Positions 62,689 through 64,000 of a stretch of 64,000 nt of DNA are shown piece by piece. The DNA is taken from the NCBI RefSeq assembly GCF_001421515.1, contig NZ_LMKM01000016.1:29441-93440 (forward strand), written 5' to 3'. Each line of letters opens with the position of its first letter. Positions within the stretch are counted from its first letter, which is position 1. Both the position numbers and the translations under genes were made by a program. The notes under the pieces are model-generated. The model did not search any database. It was not told where the DNA came from and worked only from the letters and a program-made list of their open reading frames with translations. This DNA comes from Pedobacter sp. Leaf216 (GTDB lineage Bacteria > Bacteroidota > Bacteroidia > Sphingobacteriales > Sphingobacteriaceae).

Positions 62689-63012
62689 TTACAAAAGCTC
62701 ACTGTCATCCTCATCATAAGCATTCGGATCTTTATCCAGCTCTTCTATATCTGATTCATTGTAGTCGTCGCCTTCTTCCACTACATCATCATCGCCCAAA
62801 TCCTCATCATCTTCATCATCAGGCCCTTCAATTTCATCATTTAACAAAGTACCTTCTCCATCTGCAAACGGCACTTCATCTTCAGTGTATTCATCATCAT
62901 CTGGCTCAGGAGTATTGTATCCTTCAGCTGCATTTCCTTCTGAGCGGTTAATCTGAAACTGCTCAATATTTTGAATTTCTTCCTCTTGGTGATTGTTCTC
63001 TTGATTTTCCAT
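62689..63012 (-). CDS. Very acidic small protein
   Basis: 107 residues, of which 46 are Asp or Glu against one Lys and one Arg, so strongly negative and probably disordered. No signal peptide, domain or known motif. Real coding is supported by a terminator behind it and a clean start region. Such proteins can mimic nucleic acid, bind metal ions or buffer basic proteins; none of these can be chosen from sequence. Confidence 0.7.
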   Translation of the reverse strand: MENQENNHQEEEIQNIEQFQINRSEGNAAEGYNTPEPDDDEYTEDEVPFADGEGTLLNDEIEGPDDEDDEDLGDDDVVEEGDDYNESDIEELDKDPNAYDEDDSELL

Positions 63013-63181
63013 AATGTAAATGTTTTTATTATAGAACAGGATGAAAACAAATTAGGTTTAGGAAAAAATAAATTATTAAACCCTGTATGTTGTGCGGTAT
63101 TTGAATCAACAATAGCAATCGATGAAACTTTTTAAGTATTAATCGGGTTATAGTAATGCATTTAACCTTAATTAATTAACC

Positions 63182-63856
63182 ATGAAAAACCATTTTAATA
63201 CCAAAAAAATAGCAGTAGTGGGAATGATTGTTTCAGCCACATCATTTAACGCAATTGCAAACACTGATTGGCACTATGCTACAACATTTGATTATATCCA
63301 GAAAGCGGATAGTTTAACAACTGAACAGTTTTTGCAACAAGCAGCGATTGCCGGAATGAAAGAGGTATTAACAGGAAAACTTGCTGCCGATAAAGCTGCC
63401 GATAAAAAAGTTAAGGCATTTGGCCGAATGATGGTGGATGATCATACCAAAGCCAACGAAGAATTAAAAGTTTTGGCAAAGCTTAAGAAAGTTAATTTGC
63501 CAAATAGCACGCCAGATGATGGTCAAAGACCTGATGGAAGGGTAGACTCGGCCCCAGAAAACTTGAAAGATACCTCAAGAGTGAAAAATACCGGTGGTGA
63601 AGCTGGCAATACCGGCCTAACTACTAAAGGAGGAAATGAATATGATGTAACAAATGCTACAGAACAACTGAACAAACTCAGCGGAACTTCATTTGATAAG
63701 GCTTATGTTCAAATGATGGTTACCGATCACCAAAATGCAGTGGCATTATTTGAAAAAGCATCGCAATCAACAGACGCGGCAGTTAAGGCCTATGCCAATA
63801 AATATTTGCCAGTTTTAAAAAAACACCTAAAAGAGGTTAGTACTTTAAATAAATAA
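63182..63856 (+). CDS. DUF4142 protein with hydrophilic insert
   Basis: 224 residues with a Sec signal peptide ('VVGMIVSATSFNAIA'), not a lipobox, unlike the paralogue at 39887. The helical domain is split: 'FLQQAAIAGMKEVLTGKLAA' and 'FGRMMVDDHTKANEEL' come first, a Gly/Asp/Thr-rich insert of about 45 residues (115-160) interrupts, then 'DKAYVQMMVTDHQNAVALFE' resumes. The conserved D-H pairs remain. Periplasmic, of unknown role. A terminator follows, into which a group II intron appears to have inserted. Confidence 0.85.
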   Translation: MKNHFNTKKIAVVGMIVSATSFNAIANTDWHYATTFDYIQKADSLTTEQFLQQAAIAGMKEVLTGKLAADKAADKKVKAFGRMMVDDHTKANEELKVLAKLKKVNLPNSTPDDGQRPDGRVDSAPENLKDTSRVKNTGGEAGNTGLTTKGGNEYDVTNATEQLNKLSGTSFDKAYVQMMVTDHQNAVALFEKASQSTDAAVKAYANKYLPVLKKHLKEVSTLNK

Positions 63857-63878
63857 TATTGATTTAAGCAATTAAATG

Positions 63879-63910
63879 AAAGAGTCGGCAAACGCCGGCT
63901 CTTTTTTTTT
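63879..63910 (+). terminator. Rho-independent terminator of the DUF4142 gene
   Basis: AAGAGtCGGC-aaac-GCCGgCTCTT, a ten-pair stem with one G-T pair, followed by a run of at least eight T residues. Confidence 0.9.
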
Positions 63911-63911
63911 C

Positions 63912-64000
63912 GTGCGCCGGGCATGGCAATCGACTATAGGGTTCAAGTCCCGAACACGCTTAGCAGTAGGAAGTGTTAGCTCGAGACAAGGGTGTCGTGG
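63912..64000 (+). mobile_element. 5' end of a group II intron (continues beyond window)
   Basis: The stretch begins 'GTGCGCCGGGCATGG', the 5' consensus of bacterial group II introns (GUGYG), and goes on with 'GGTTCAAGTCCC', 'GTAGGAAGTGTTAGC' and 'ACAAGGGTGTCGTGG', words typical of intron domain I. It is clearly richer in G+C than its surroundings and starts one base after a terminator T-run, the usual target of class C introns. The catalytic domains V-VI and any reverse transcriptase gene would lie right of the window. Confidence 0.8.

Noticed and set aside
63941..63966. tRNA-like T-arm wording 'GGTTCAAGTCCC'
   Set aside because: No cloverleaf can be built around it, and the surrounding words fit group II intron domain I instead.

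Overview
The window is a low-GC stretch of a Bacteroidota chromosome, most likely Pedobacter or a close relative in the Sphingobacteriaceae. This is inferred from SusC/SusD pairs with an ECF sigma/FecR module, TTTG-N20-TAnnTTTG promoters, DUF4142/DUF2807/DUF3347 proteins, glycoside hydrolases and the near absence of Shine-Dalgarno sequences. Genes are dense and mostly in short operons with 1-8 bp overlaps.

Layout. 1-3125: the tail of a LysR regulator, a secreted DUF2807 protein and a GAF-domain histidine kinase with a tiny overlapping ORF. 3176-7807: divergent GH95 (alpha-L-fucosidase type) and GH92 (alpha-mannosidase type) genes; the GH92 has Gln where the family's acid Glu is expected. 7817-9135: a gene-free repeat region with eight ~116-bp degenerate direct repeats around a perfect 95-bp duplication. 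9278-19186: ECF sigma, FecR anti-sigma, SusC, SusD, metzincin-type zinc protease and DUF3347 protein, a likely peptide-acquisition locus. 19518-25771: 5-oxoprolinase genes pxpB-pxpC-pxpA, an NRAMP-related transporter lacking the metal motifs, and an M1 aminopeptidase.

26360-33477 is the most interesting block: a flavin disulfide reductase, an EgtV-like ATPase, an EgtU-like permease/binding-protein fusion, EgtB and EgtD form one tight operon, with a class-V PLP enzyme converging on it. I read it as an ergothioneine uptake, synthesis and perhaps recycling locus. The binding domain of the EgtU-like protein has its two halves in swapped order (circular permutation).

33583-40468: DinB and VOC proteins, the ackA-pta pair, a CoiA-like nuclease, a single-domain response regulator and a DUF4142 lipoprotein. 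40629-45709: a XusABC-like xenosiderophore operon with a textbook Bacteroidota promoter and a compact 5' leader made of hairpins. 46245-59084: a nitrate assimilation island with a Crp/Fnr regulator carrying N-terminal cysteines, mobA, a rubredoxin fusion, a nitrate-reductase-associated protein, a one-chain NasA-flavoprotein-BFD nitrate reductase, a NarK-type transporter, nirD, nirB and a siroheme methyltransferase. An FNR-like palindrome lies between the divergent nirB and cobA genes.

59186-64000: a small outer-membrane protein, GH29 alpha-L-fucosidase, a voltage-gated-type potassium channel with a zinc ribbon, a very acidic small protein and a second DUF4142 protein. The window ends in the first 89 bases of what looks like a group II intron inserted just after a rho-independent terminator. 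All functional calls come from reading motifs and context; no database search was run.
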